A stretch of DNA of 64,000 bases from Sedimenticola_A sp040506895 (GTDB lineage Bacteria; Pseudomonadota; Gammaproteobacteria; Chromatiales; Chromatiaceae), in assembly GCA_040506895.1 (NCBI GenBank), contig JBEVVY010000001.1, positions 248,001 through 312,000 of the forward strand, written 5' to 3'. The notes beneath the pieces are model-generated. The model saw only the letters and a list, made by a program, of their open reading frames with translations, had not been told where the DNA came from and made no database searches. The stretch's first letter is position 1, and each line of letters starts with the position of its first letter. Position numbers and translations under genes: made by a program. Below, piece after piece: positions 36,068-44,942 of the stretch.

Positions 36068-36487
36068 ATGGGGACAAAAAAGGCACCGGCTAAGGCGCAA
36101 CGGAAACTGCTGTATGAGCTGTTGATCAAAAAGGGATATCAGACTGTGGATGCCAAGCGGGTCTGCTACCAGGGATCGGCAGAGTCGTTCTGGTCGCTGT
36201 GGTCGGAACATGTGAAAAAGAAAGTGGAACGGTCTGCCCCCAACCCTCCGGCTCAGGTGAAGAAGGCCACCATCCGCAAAGATCCTCCCCAGCCAGCCAA
36301 GCCCAAAACCACCCCAGTCCGTAAGAAGGTAGCCCAGCCTGGTGCAGCTCCCAAGGTCACCTACTCGTTCAAGATCGATCAACCCATGCTGAGCCAGCTG
36401 GAGGCAGTTGCAGCGGATGAGGAGCGTTCCGTGGGTGCTGTGATCCGTCTGGCGCTCAAGCAGTATCTTGCCAGGTCGGGTTCCTAG
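36068..36487 (+). CDS. Ribbon-helix-helix protein (copy 2)
   Basis: Same predicted protein as 28519-28938, followed by the same arm-type repeats (36508-36572) before the right junction. Confidence 0.75.
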   Translation: MGTKKAPAKAQRKLLYELLIKKGYQTVDAKRVCYQGSAESFWSLWSEHVKKKVERSAPNPPAQVKKATIRKDPPQPAKPKTTPVRKKVAQPGAAPKVTYSFKIDQPMLSQLEAVAADEERSVGAVIRLALKQYLARSGS

Positions 36488-36623
36488 TTGGTGGTCTGAG
36501 GCTGAAAAAGTGCTTCTAGGGCAAAAATCCAGGGAGTGACTTTTATCGGTGGAAAGTGACTGGCAAGTGCTTGAGGCTTATAGGAGAATCAGCTTCAAGT
36601 ACGACGGATCGCATCAGGTGTAC

Positions 36624-36639
36624 CAGTGTTTGCAAATGG
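36624..36639. other. Right attachment junction (attR) with displaced rhs sequence
   Basis: Unit end ACCAGTG meets TTT (36629-36631) and then GCAAATGGAGCA, which codes for FANGA. Joined to the left flank at 21531 it gives GGKFANGA in frame with the rhs core gene. This is the remaining half of the original target. Confidence 0.8.
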
Positions 36640-37153
36640 AGCAATGACTAGCTCTTTCCAATACTTGTTTAATGACTGGGCAAGCCAGCAGAGAGCTGAA
36701 AGTGAGTGCTTGGGAATGTGCCATGGCAACCCAGGCATGGGAGATAGGGAACTTCTCAATCAGCGCAGGACAAGTGCCTTGATCAACTCAGCATTGTCGG
36801 GTACGGGAGCCGTATTGGCTGCGCCACTTTGCTCATCGGGAGTTGGATGTGGCCTTACAGTAGTGTTGGCTGGTGATAGTGCTCGCCAAATGACAATCGC
36901 TGCAACTGGAGTAGATCCAGTGTATAACCTTGCACGGAATGGGATGGGGTTATCTGAAATACAGTCATCGAATGTTGCCGTTGCCACTGATTTTGTAACG
37001 GCCACAGTTTCAATACACGGGGTGGTCAAAGGATTGGCGCTCAGATCAACATCAACATTTACTGCAGGTGCGCTGGGTGAAGTTTCTGTTGATGTGATTT
37101 CTACAATCAACACGATTAATCAATTAAATTATGCGACTGGTACTGGGCCGTGA
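36626..37153 (+). pseudogene. Displaced original Rhs tip A (about 175 codons)
   Basis: The frame begins with unit-derived GTG and continues FANGAMTSSFQYLFNDW, which is the normal continuation of the Rhs pre-tip module. The following ~150 residues, including a CLGMCHGNPGMGD segment and a hydrophobic region GTGAVLAAPLC, form a tip unlike the one now fused to rhs. No toxin family is recognised. The stop overlaps the start of the next gene by GTGA, as in coupled toxin-immunity pairs. If both mobile units left precisely, this tip would again be the C-terminus of the rhs protein. Expression from the GTG (weak AGGTG upstream) cannot be excluded. Confidence 0.8.
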
Positions 37154-37602
37154 TAAGCAAAAAGAAGGTTATTTGGGTTTTGATAGTTTGGATCGTGGGA
37201 ATCAGTGCTCTTCTGTTGTCCAATCCTCCTGTGATTGAACGCGCTGATATTCAAACTAAGAAGGGAGTCGTCTCTGGCGCAAAGTGTGTCGAAGGAAGGT
37301 CTGTGTGGGGCGTAAAGTTCATCGCGTCTTATGACCAAGGTGCTACATCAGAAGATTATTTTTCTTTATCATCAGACGCGCTTTGTACAGAAGAGTTGTT
37401 GGAAGAGCTTCGATCTTCTGGGGTCATGATTCATTACTTTGGTAACCGATATTTGGGTATCGAATCAGGCAATATGGTTATTCGGTCAGTTGAAGAAGAG
37501 CTCAAAAGACAAGACAGAAGCTTGGGTTTAGTGTTTTTTGTGTTGGCCATATGCTTGATTGTCAGTATCGCAATTCTTTTCCGGGGCACTAAGACCAAAT
37601 AG
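37150..37602 (+). CDS. Candidate immunity protein for tip A, two-TM membrane protein (150 aa)
   Basis: The start is GTG 37150, overlapping the tip A stop by 4 bp (GTGA). The N-terminal helix VIWVLIVWIVGISALLLS and C-terminal helix GLVFFVLAICLIVSIAIL flank a ~90-residue soluble domain. The shape fits an inner-membrane immunity protein guarding against an envelope-acting toxin. No family is recognised. It remains intact next to the displaced tip and, if expressed, would keep protecting against sibling cells that still fire tip A. Confidence 0.6.
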   Translation: MISKKKVIWVLIVWIVGISALLLSNPPVIERADIQTKKGVVSGAKCVEGRSVWGVKFIASYDQGATSEDYFSLSSDALCTEELLEELRSSGVMIHYFGNRYLGIESGNMVIRSVEEELKRQDRSLGLVFFVLAICLIVSIAILFRGTKTK

Positions 37603-37665
37603 CGAGTTTGAATTATTAGAGAATTATGGGTGGTGCATAATACTTAGTACAACTTGTAAACTGAC

Positions 37666-37754
37666 TGGTCAACAGCAACGCCCTTGTCAGCCTTCGTCGG
37701 ATTCGATGGTCAGATAATCCCGGTTTTCTGGGCAATTCGGTGCAGCACCTGCAA
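37666..37754. repeat. 89-bp repeat A, downstream of displaced cassette A
   Basis: About 88% identical (11 mismatches by eye) to 46554-46642 in the same orientation. Both copies end in GGTGCAGCACCTGCAA and contain several TGGTCA/TGACCA motifs. Read leftward it ends a short open frame (LQVLHRIA..TGII, stop). It may be the end of an IS with multiple terminal repeats, or a boundary element of rhs cassettes. Confidence 0.6.
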
Positions 37755-37822
37755 GTGCGTATGCCATAAAGATTCCCTTTTATAAACTGTACACTAACAG
37801 CACGGTGGCAGCGTTGTAGTGG

Positions 37823-38653
37823 TCAAGTCATTTTGGCCACGGATTTATAGGTATTCCAGTAATGCTGTTCGGCCACAATCGGTGGCATTCCACCATTGTG
37901 ACTGTGCGGCCTGAGCCGACTGTAATACCCGATTACATACGCCATGATATGGCGCTTCGCTTGTTCGAATGAGCTGTAACCGACCTCCGGCACCCATTCG
38001 GTTTTTAGACTGCGGAAGAATCGCTCCATCGGTGCATTGTCCCAGCAGTTTCCCCGACGACTCATACTTTGGCTCATCTGATAACGCCATAGCTGTTGTC
38101 GAAACGCCAGAGCCGTGTACTGACAGCCCTGATCAGAGTGGAACATCACGCCCTCCGGCTCGCCCCGTGATTCATAGGCCATCATCAATGCCTTTCTCGT
38201 CAGCGCACTATCCGCGTTCAGCGATAGTGCCCAGCCAATCGGGCGTCGTGCGTACAGATCCAGCACCACTGCCAGGTACGACCAGCGTTTACCGGTCCAG
38301 ACATAGGTGATGTCACCTGTCCAGACCTTGTTGGGTGCATCGACATCAAACTGTCGATCCAGCCGATTCGGAATGCCAAGATACGGCTGCTCGGCCTTCC
38401 TGTAGCGATGTTTCGGTTGCTGGGTACTGACAAGACCCAGTGCCTTCATCCTCCGCCCCGCGCGATATCGACTCAGCGGGATCCCCCGGTCAGTGACCAT
38501 CCGGGCAATTGCCCTGGCTCCTGCAGAACCATTACTAAGCGCATGGACGGTCTTGATCTCTGCCCTGAGTTGCCTCTCCAGTGCCGATATCTGTTTTGGC
38601 CGGGATAACCATGCCCGGTAGCTGCTGCGATGGATATCAAATACCTGGCACAA
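37823..38653 (-). CDS. IS3-family transposase OrfB (DDE), IS copy 1
   Basis: An rve-type DDE integrase core: VWTGDITYVWTG with the first Asp, FHSDQGCQY with the second, and DNAPMERFFRSLKTE with the catalytic Glu. An HTH_21-type start (HRSSYRAWLSRP) precedes it. In IS3 elements OrfB is made as an OrfAB fusion by -1 frameshifting. The slippery A6G heptamer lies on the minus strand at 38737-38743 within orfA, where fusion would continue KEILKKGYRALD. The frame upstream of the first Met is open to that point. Confidence 0.92.
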   Translation of the reverse strand: MCQVFDIHRSSYRAWLSRPKQISALERQLRAEIKTVHALSNGSAGARAIARMVTDRGIPLSRYRAGRRMKALGLVSTQQPKHRYRKAEQPYLGIPNRLDRQFDVDAPNKVWTGDITYVWTGKRWSYLAVVLDLYARRPIGWALSLNADSALTRKALMMAYESRGEPEGVMFHSDQGCQYTALAFRQQLWRYQMSQSMSRRGNCWDNAPMERFFRSLKTEWVPEVGYSSFEQAKRHIMAYVIGYYSRLRPHSHNGGMPPIVAEQHYWNTYKSVAKMT

Positions 38654-38691
38654 CTGCTTGACCGGGTAGCGCTCTCGATGCAGTCGTCTGA

Positions 38692-39000
<309 letters not shown>

Positions 39001-39073
39001 CTTGCCACCTGTTCCACTCCTGGGACATCATATCACCCAGGTTCAGGTGGCCAAATTAACTATGCCACTACAA

Positions 39074-39196
39074 TCTGGTATGGATCTCAAGGGTTATGTG
39101 CTCAAGCACGGTACTGATGACCTTGAGGGACTGATTAATGGTAGCAAGCCCTGTGTTCAGACCTATGAGGGGCTAAAAGAGGATGGTGTATGGTGA
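39074..39196 (+). pseudogene. Primase (Toprim C-terminal end) remnant, truncated by IS copy 1
   Basis: The 40 codons after the IS end (SGMDLKGYVLKHG, then LEGLINGSKP) match the pattern that follows Toprim domains of element primases, GMDxxxYxLxxG; the active units have KGMDVNEYAL at that place. The stop overlaps the start of the next integrase by 7 bp (ATGGTGA), mirroring the primase-integrase coupling of the 7.5-kb unit. The N-terminal part is gone, probably by an IS-adjacent deletion. Confidence 0.6.
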
Positions 39197-40149
39197 AGTC
39201 TGCCAGGCCAAAAACGCTAGTGGCCTGTATGGACTTTTATCTGGAGGACTGTCTCGTCAAGGGGCAGTCCCCCAGAACCATTGAGGGCAAGCGAAGTTCA
39301 CTAAGGGCGTTTGCCCTATGGGCGCTCTCAGAGGGCCTAAAACGCCCTCAACAGGTCGGTTTGGAAGAAATCGAGGCCTATCAAGCCTATCTGTTTCGGT
39401 ACCGCCAGCCACATTCAGAAAAGCCACTGGAGAAGGCCACTATCCGTAACCGACTCACAGCGGTAAAGGTCTTTTTTCGGAGACTGCATATTCGGGGGAT
39501 TATCAAGGAGAACAGACTATCTCTGATGGAGCTTCCCAGGGTGCCCAGGCAACTCCCAAAGGGCTACCTCGATGTGGAGGAGATTGAGGCGACACTGCTT
39601 CAACCACTACTCCAGGACTACAAAGGTGTTCGGGATAGAGCAATCCTGGCCGTTTACTACGCCACGGGCATTCGTCGTATGGAACTGGCCAATCTCAATA
39701 TCGAAGATCTGGATCTGAAGGCGCGGATTCTGAGGGTGCACAAAGGAAAAGGGGAGAAAGATCGCCGGGTACCCATTGCTCAGTCGGCTTGCGTGTGGGT
39801 ACAGCTCTATCTCAAGCATGTGCGCCCCAAATTGCAGCAACTGCACTCTGGTTCAGAGCTGTTTCTGGACAACAAGGGGTTGAAGTTCAGGGAGCATCAA
39901 TTGACTCGAATTGTGTCCAAATATGTCCGCAGGGCAGGTATCAAAAAACCAGGAGCGTGCAATCTCTTCAGGCACTCCACAGCGACCCTGATGCACGAGA
40001 ACGGGGCTGATATCCGGGTGGTACAGGACATGCTGGGCCATGCGGACATCTCTACGACCCAGATCTATACCCATGTGGCAATCAACCGACTGAAGGAGGT
40101 GTATGCTGAAACCCATCCAGCAGCGAGAAAATCTGAAGGCTTGTCGTAA
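39190..40149 (+). CDS. Tyrosine recombinase of a relic element (319 aa)
   Basis: An XerD-like integrase related to that of the 7.5-kb units: R162 in YATGIRRMEL, R261 in NLFRH, H284 in MLGHAD and Y293 in QIYTHV. The first His of the HxxR box is replaced by Asn (N258), which may lower activity. It overlaps a primase remnant upstream. With the toxin-antitoxin pair and cargo that follow, it marks a second element of the same architecture that is now broken by IS copy 1. Confidence 0.88.
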   Translation: MVKSARPKTLVACMDFYLEDCLVKGQSPRTIEGKRSSLRAFALWALSEGLKRPQQVGLEEIEAYQAYLFRYRQPHSEKPLEKATIRNRLTAVKVFFRRLHIRGIIKENRLSLMELPRVPRQLPKGYLDVEEIEATLLQPLLQDYKGVRDRAILAVYYATGIRRMELANLNIEDLDLKARILRVHKGKGEKDRRVPIAQSACVWVQLYLKHVRPKLQQLHSGSELFLDNKGLKFREHQLTRIVSKYVRRAGIKKPGACNLFRHSTATLMHENGADIRVVQDMLGHADISTTQIYTHVAINRLKEVYAETHPAARKSEGLS

Positions 40150-40289
40150 TTCTGGGGGGAGCTTGGTATGTGTTTTTGTAGGATGGGCCGCAAATGGGCA
40201 CTGGCACTGGTTGTCGCGTCCCGCGACAACCAGTGCCACCATACCATAGAAAATAATACTTGTAAAATCAGTCGGTTAGAGACAGAAGT

Positions 40290-40351
40290 GGCTCCTCAAA
40301 GGAGCCTTTGAAACTCAGCCCAGCGAAATTTGTTATCACTTCGCTGGGCTG
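40290..40351. terminator. Two strong hairpins downstream of relic integrase
   Basis: GGCTCCT-CAA-AGGAGCC-TTT (40290-40309) is followed by a perfect 12-bp stem CAGCCCAGCGAA/TTCGCTGGGCTG (40316-40351). The first looks like a weak rho-independent terminator for the integrase. The second lacks a U-run and could be a termination aid, RNA element or recombination-site palindrome. Confidence 0.5.
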
Positions 40352-40426
40352 GCTACGTGGGACGGACCGTTACGTAGTCTCGAATGCCTGATGCATCGCA
40401 GAGCAGGGACGGTATAGAAGATAACA

Positions 40427-40732
40427 TCAAGCTGCTGCGTGATGTGTATCTTGTTCAACGCGTAGTTTGAGGCCTAACCCATGTATCAGTTTAGCGAAAC
40501 TGGAAAGTTTGGGGTTGCCAGTAGAAGAAAGCATTTTGTACATACTTTCCCGACCCAGTTCAGAGCGGTTTGCCAGTTCGGTAATTCCGCCTTCTTGAGC
40601 TTCTGCGATGTTTCTCAGAGCCATTAAGATTACAGCGGGATCAGCATCTTCTAGCGCCTCGTTGAGGTATTCCGCAGCAACTTCAGGATCTCTCAGGTGC
40701 TGATTGTGAGTTGAGCGAACGTTACGTGCCAT
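40427..40732 (-). CDS. HTH antitoxin of HigBA-like module (101 aa)
   Basis: Start ATG 40732 (MARNVRSTHN). The sequence contains DPEVAAEYLNEALEDADPAVILMALRNIAEAQGG-like text followed by an HTH with SELGRESMYKMLSSTGNPKL, the pattern of the addiction-module antidote family (TIGR02684). It neutralises the toxin encoded just upstream in the same operon. The 11-bp overlap with the toxin gene shows coupling. Confidence 0.88.
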   Translation of the reverse strand: MARNVRSTHNQHLRDPEVAAEYLNEALEDADPAVILMALRNIAEAQEGGITELANRSELGRESMYKMLSSTGNPKLSSFAKLIHGLGLKLRVEQDTHHAAA

Positions 40733-41066
40733 CTTTAAATCTCCGCTTATGATCTTGCCAATACCCCTTGGCCTTCTTGATATCCTTCGATTGGGTGGAT
40801 TTATCTCCACCACACAACAATAGGTAGACTTGATTACCTTCTTTTCCGAAATACACCCGGTATCCTGGGCCGTAGTGAATACGTAATTCACTAAGACCAT
40901 CACCAATTGGTTCTACATCACCGAACAGGCCCAGTTCCATCTTATCAACCTGCATGATGATTTTGGCCTTTGCTCTCGCATCCCTTAGACCATTAAGCCA
41001 TTGAGAATAGGGACTTTTTCCTTTCTCGTCTGTGTATTCATTGACGGTATTGATCATGTCTGGCAT
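40722..41066 (-). CDS. RelE/HigB-like toxin (addiction-module killer, 114 aa)
   Basis: Features of the TIGR02683 killer family: KSPYSQWLNGLRDARAKAKI, GDVEPIGDGLSELRIHYGPGYRVYF and LLLCGGDKSTQSKDIKKAK. These proteins are ribosome-dependent mRNA interferases. Toxin precedes antitoxin, as in HigBA. A possible operator lies in the 183 bp up to the divergent AbiEii gene. It probably stabilises the surrounding mobile DNA. Confidence 0.88.
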   Translation of the reverse strand: MPDMINTVNEYTDEKGKSPYSQWLNGLRDARAKAKIIMQVDKMELGLFGDVEPIGDGLSELRIHYGPGYRVYFGKEGNQVYLLLCGGDKSTQSKDIKKAKGYWQDHKRRFKDGT

Positions 41067-41249
41067 AGAATAAGTGTATCCTGTAGGATACTAATGTCAA
41101 GTCGTTAGAGAGAAGTATGGTCAGAGCAACTTAACTGTTCTTTGGCGGGATATGCATCTACTTCCCATTTTCGTTAGTGAGTCTGTAATATTAGGCAGGC
41201 TGATATTTAGCGCTATTAGATACCGCAATTAGGCTTATTAGGATTAATC

Positions 41250-42653
41250 ATGATTGAAAGGAATGAAATCGACGCAATGGCCGAATCTCTTGGAGTGCAT
41301 CCCTCTCATGTCCAAAGGGACTATGTGCATGGTTGGATTTTATCGCTTCTATATTCAAATAGTTCGCTTGCTGACAGACTGATTCTGAAAGGCGGTAATT
41401 GTCTTCGAAAAGGGTATTTTGAACACTCCAGATATTCTAGAGATGTTGATTTTACGACACCAGTTGGGATTTCAGATGAAGAACTGGGTCGGGAGTTAAA
41501 TGGAATTGCTGATGCACTTGATGAAAAGGCAGGAATTGTTTTCGATACGTCTAGAACTGTTGTAGGAGATAAAAAGCGGGCTGACTCCGAAAAGAAGATA
41601 TCCGAGGCAAAGCTCTATTTTAGAGACTTTTATGGGAAGGAGAGTGAAATAGTCTTGGGCGTTAGACTCGATGTCACCCAGTTTGACAAGATTCACCTGC
41701 CTATTCAAGAAAGAGCACTTATCCACCCATACTCTGATCGAAGTGCGTGTAATGCAGCCATCAAGTGCGTAAAGCTGGAAGAAATTCTGGCGACAAAGAT
41801 GCGTTGCCTGCTTCAAAGAAAGCATATCGCAGATTTATTTGACCTTGTTTATGCTGCGGTTATCAGTCCTGACATTGAGATTGATAGATCTCAGTTATTG
41901 TCTACATTTTTCAGGATAACTGTATTTGGGGCGAATCCTTCAGTGGCAAAAGGGCTTTTTTTAGACTTGCCTATTGAGGCTCTGGGGCGTTTTTGGTCGA
42001 AATACATTTCTTGTCCCAATCACAGTTGGTTCGATTTTGATCATGCCAAAGTGACGCTGTTTGAACTGATTGATGGATTGATTCCTGGGCAACCAGAACA
42101 CCATTTTGATCAGACATTTTTCCCATCAAAATTGAGAAATCCAATTCTAGAGGCGGCGGATTCTCAAACACTATTACGTCTCATATATGGTGGGATTGAA
42201 AGATTGGTTGAACCATATGACCTTGCTTTCAAGGTCCGTAGAGATGGCGTTGCAAGAGAGTATCTCTACGCATATGACACGGTTGGTGGTACGAGTTCAG
42301 GTCCTGGACTGAAAACGTTTGTGTCAGAAAATGTCCAGTCAATAGAGACAACAGATATTGAATTTGAGCCAAGGTTTGACATAGAAACCAATAAGTCTGG
42401 TAGTGCTGAATCTGTATCCAGATTCGAGGGTGCGGGAAGAGCAGTTTCCTCTAATCCATTCGGGGCGCGTCGAGCACGACCACGATCAAGACGACCTTCA
42501 AAACCTGCATCCATCGGCTTTGGCATAGAGTATAAAGTTGAGTGTCCATATTGCGGAAAACAGTTCAAGAGAAAGAAGATGGATACCAAACTTAATAAGC
42601 ATAAAGACAAATATGGTAATCCATGTTATGGAAAAATAGGCTTTCTTGTATGA
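41250..42653 (+). CDS. AbiEii/AbiGii-type nucleotidyltransferase with C-terminal zinc finger (467 aa)
   Basis: The nucleotidyltransferase motif LKGGNCLRKGY..RYSRDVDF (D65, D67) and the downstream KLEEILATKMRCLL, HIADLFDLV match AbiEii toxins of abortive-infection systems, which transfer nucleotides to tRNA. The C-terminal tail after a basic linker ends in a C2HC-type zinc finger (C432, C435, H451, C459), unusual for the family. No AbiEi antitoxin precedes it. The next gene, a DUF4238 protein 55 bp downstream, may be a partner. A defence role is inferred from family and context. Confidence 0.75.
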   Translation: MIERNEIDAMAESLGVHPSHVQRDYVHGWILSLLYSNSSLADRLILKGGNCLRKGYFEHSRYSRDVDFTTPVGISDEELGRELNGIADALDEKAGIVFDTSRTVVGDKKRADSEKKISEAKLYFRDFYGKESEIVLGVRLDVTQFDKIHLPIQERALIHPYSDRSACNAAIKCVKLEEILATKMRCLLQRKHIADLFDLVYAAVISPDIEIDRSQLLSTFFRITVFGANPSVAKGLFLDLPIEALGRFWSKYISCPNHSWFDFDHAKVTLFELIDGLIPGQPEHHFDQTFFPSKLRNPILEAADSQTLLRLIYGGIERLVEPYDLAFKVRRDGVAREYLYAYDTVGGTSSGPGLKTFVSENVQSIETTDIEFEPRFDIETNKSGSAESVSRFEGAGRAVSSNPFGARRARPRSRRPSKPASIGFGIEYKVECPYCGKQFKRKKMDTKLNKHKDKYGNPCYGKIGFLV

Positions 42654-42708
42654 ATAAGCTGTAGTCATTGATGCACCTGTTTCGGTCAGATTAACGATAA
42701 GAATCATA

Positions 42709-43761
42709 ATGTCAGGAAAAAGACATCACTATCTCCCCCAGTTCTTACTCTCTGGGTTTTCTCACCGGAGGACGGGTAAAGATTCCTACTGCTGGGTTTA
42801 TAGGAGAAACCAGAAACCTCATGAATCAAATATCAAGAATGTGGGTGTGGAAGGCTATTTCTATGGTAAACCCGAAACTTCAAAAGTAGACGATATCATT
42901 ACCCAGGAAGAAGGTGAGTACGCTGTACAAATCCAGTTAATGCGGAATAAAGGTAGCCTTTCTGCTTTTACAGATACCGAAATTTCACAACTTGTTGTCC
43001 ACTTGGCACTAAGAACACGGCATGTGCGAAAGACTTTTTCCTCAGCCGTAGATCAGTTGGTGGCTGAAATATCTGAGGTGATGTCCGATCCGGATAATGT
43101 TAAGCGACTCATGCTCAATAGCATTAGAAATAAGCCAGAAATTCTTCGTGAATCGATGATCGATGAGCTGGAAGAAAGGGGAATCAGGGGGCAACTGACA
43201 CCCGATCAAGAGCGTAGATTTCTGGATTTTGTTCAAACTATTGCGCCGATCATTATCGAGCAATCTCCTGAAACTGATAACTCTATGCTCCTACAAGCCT
43301 TGGATCTTATGAAGGAAAAGATCCCTGAAACGATGAAATCTGGTCACATCAGGGCTTTGGGAGAAAGCTCGTCACCACAACAGAGAGTCGAGCATTTATC
43401 ACAGCTAGATTGGCAGGTTCTCGTGTTCCCTAAACACAGTATTATCCTAGGGGATGTTGGAGCTTGGGCCATAAAATATGGTGAAAGCGAACCGACTGCT
43501 TTTACATGGGCAGGTAACAATATAGAACTTGTTGTCCTTCCAATCTCCCATAGTCATGTTCTTGTTGGGAAAACTCGAAGTAGAGAATTTACCTTGGAAG
43601 CTCAATATGTGAATGATGTTTCTGCATCTCTAAGTCTTGATTATTTCGTGTCTTCGAGAGCTAATGCTAATCGACAACAATTAGTGGAGACCATAGGGAT
43701 TAAAGCAATGGAGACTATAAATGAAAGTATTAGGGATGCTACAGATGGATTGATAGACTGA
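42709..43761 (+). CDS. DUF4238 protein (350 aa)
   Basis: The N-terminal RHHYLPQFLLSGFSH is the signature of DUF4238, a family of unknown function commonly found among accessory and defence genes. The remainder is mixed alpha/beta without a recognised catalytic centre. It follows the AbiEii-like gene on the same strand and is probably co-transcribed, so a two-gene defence operon is possible. Confidence 0.7.
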   Translation: MSGKRHHYLPQFLLSGFSHRRTGKDSYCWVYRRNQKPHESNIKNVGVEGYFYGKPETSKVDDIITQEEGEYAVQIQLMRNKGSLSAFTDTEISQLVVHLALRTRHVRKTFSSAVDQLVAEISEVMSDPDNVKRLMLNSIRNKPEILRESMIDELEERGIRGQLTPDQERRFLDFVQTIAPIIIEQSPETDNSMLLQALDLMKEKIPETMKSGHIRALGESSSPQQRVEHLSQLDWQVLVFPKHSIILGDVGAWAIKYGESEPTAFTWAGNNIELVVLPISHSHVLVGKTRSREFTLEAQYVNDVSASLSLDYFVSSRANANRQQLVETIGIKAMETINESIRDATDGLID

Positions 43762-43827
43762 CGTGTCCTTAAAGTGTTGATGTAAAATTCGGAAGATTAA
43801 GAGTAACCATAAACCGTATGCATTCAC

Positions 43828-44847
43828 ATGAACGGGCGGGTTTATGACCCCGAGTTGGGTAGGTTCCTCTCTGCAGATCCTCATGTGCAGAGTCCTGCGA
43901 ATGCCCAGAGTCTGAATCGGTACTCCTATGCATTGAACAATCCGCTCAGCTATACCGATCCAAGCGGCTACTTTTTCAAGAAATTATTCAAGAAAATTGT
44001 CAAGGGAGTTAAAAAGCTTTTTAAAAGCAAAGTTTTCCGTGTAGTAGCTGCGATAGCAGGAGCTTGGTATGTGGGAGGACTTGCATCCAATTGGCTTGGG
44101 GGCATGACCGTAGCTGGATCATGCGGTGTCCCTGTTTTTACAACTACGCAAATCGGGATAATGTCTGGAGCTGCTGCGGGTTTTACTGGGGGGATTATTG
44201 CAAGTGGAGGTAACCTCAAGGCAGGGGTTTATGGGGCTGTAGGAGGTGCGATGGGTGGTTGGGTATCATCCCATTATGGGAGCACATATCCATTGCAACG
44301 TGTTGCTGCAAATACAGTTGTTGGTGGTATTCAATCGAGAATTCAAGGTGGATCTTTCGCTGATGGAATGCGTTCTTCTTTTGGTTATTCTGCTTTAGCT
44401 TATTTGAATGTGCAGATGAGAAAAGAAATGATAGCCCAATCAAAACTAGATCCACGAAATGATGGTACGGGGTTAAGTGGAGGATTGTTTGGGGATTCAT
44501 TTAAGCTAGGGGGAGGACGATGGGACCCATTTGCTGCCAAGCAGTCGGTGCAGTGTAGTCCCCTAGGTTGTTTGCAAAGTGGTAAAGGGTCTGTAATGGG
44601 AATTAAATATAACAGAGGCAGCTTCATAGATATGGTAGTAGAGTCTTTTGCTGGTCCACATGACAAAGCCAATTCGCATTGGTTTTATGATTCAAATGGT
44701 CTAATCAAAGATATGACAGGGGTCAATGTACTTGCTGTAGATATCACAACGAATTACACGACTAGTTTGATCTTTGCGGCTCCCTTTGCGGCTGGTGCGA
44801 TTTACGAGCAAGCAGGATATGGTGCATATCGAAAAGCTTATAGGTAG
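43828..44847 (+). pseudogene. Orphan Rhs tip B with core end (339 codons)
   Basis: The frame starts in the Rhs core at HMNGRVYDPELGRFLSADP and runs through SYTDPSGYFFKKLFKKI, very similar to the full rhs gene, then diverges into a different tip. It also has a pre-tip module (VVGG..S...GGSFADG). Near its C-terminus GPHDKANSHWFYDSNG and a hydrophobic segment resemble the HDWFNSWNYNSANG region of the active tip, so the two toxins may be related. The Rhs shell is absent. Homology over ~50 core codons would allow recombination with the full gene. It is followed by a lipoprotein gene split by an IS. Confidence 0.82.
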
Positions 44848-44942
44848 CAAAGAGTGGTGAAAAAATGATGTGTCGAAGAATTGTTTTCGGTGTGGGGTTG
44901 TTGCTGAGTCTCAGTTCGTGTGCGCATGATGATTTGTAGTGG

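Larger units (their letters stand above)
29080..36628 (+). mobile_element. Rhs-tip-carrying primase/integrase element, copy 2 (7,549 bp)
   Basis: This copy repeats copy 1 at a constant offset of 7,549 bp. It starts at the TTT after GTG 29077-29079 and stops before TTT 36629-36631. No substitution was noticed in the segments compared, and all predicted proteins are the same. Its tip is not fused to an rhs N-terminal part. Either a second integration event at the newly formed junction, integration of a dimer circle, or recent unequal exchange would produce the array. Confidence 0.9.
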
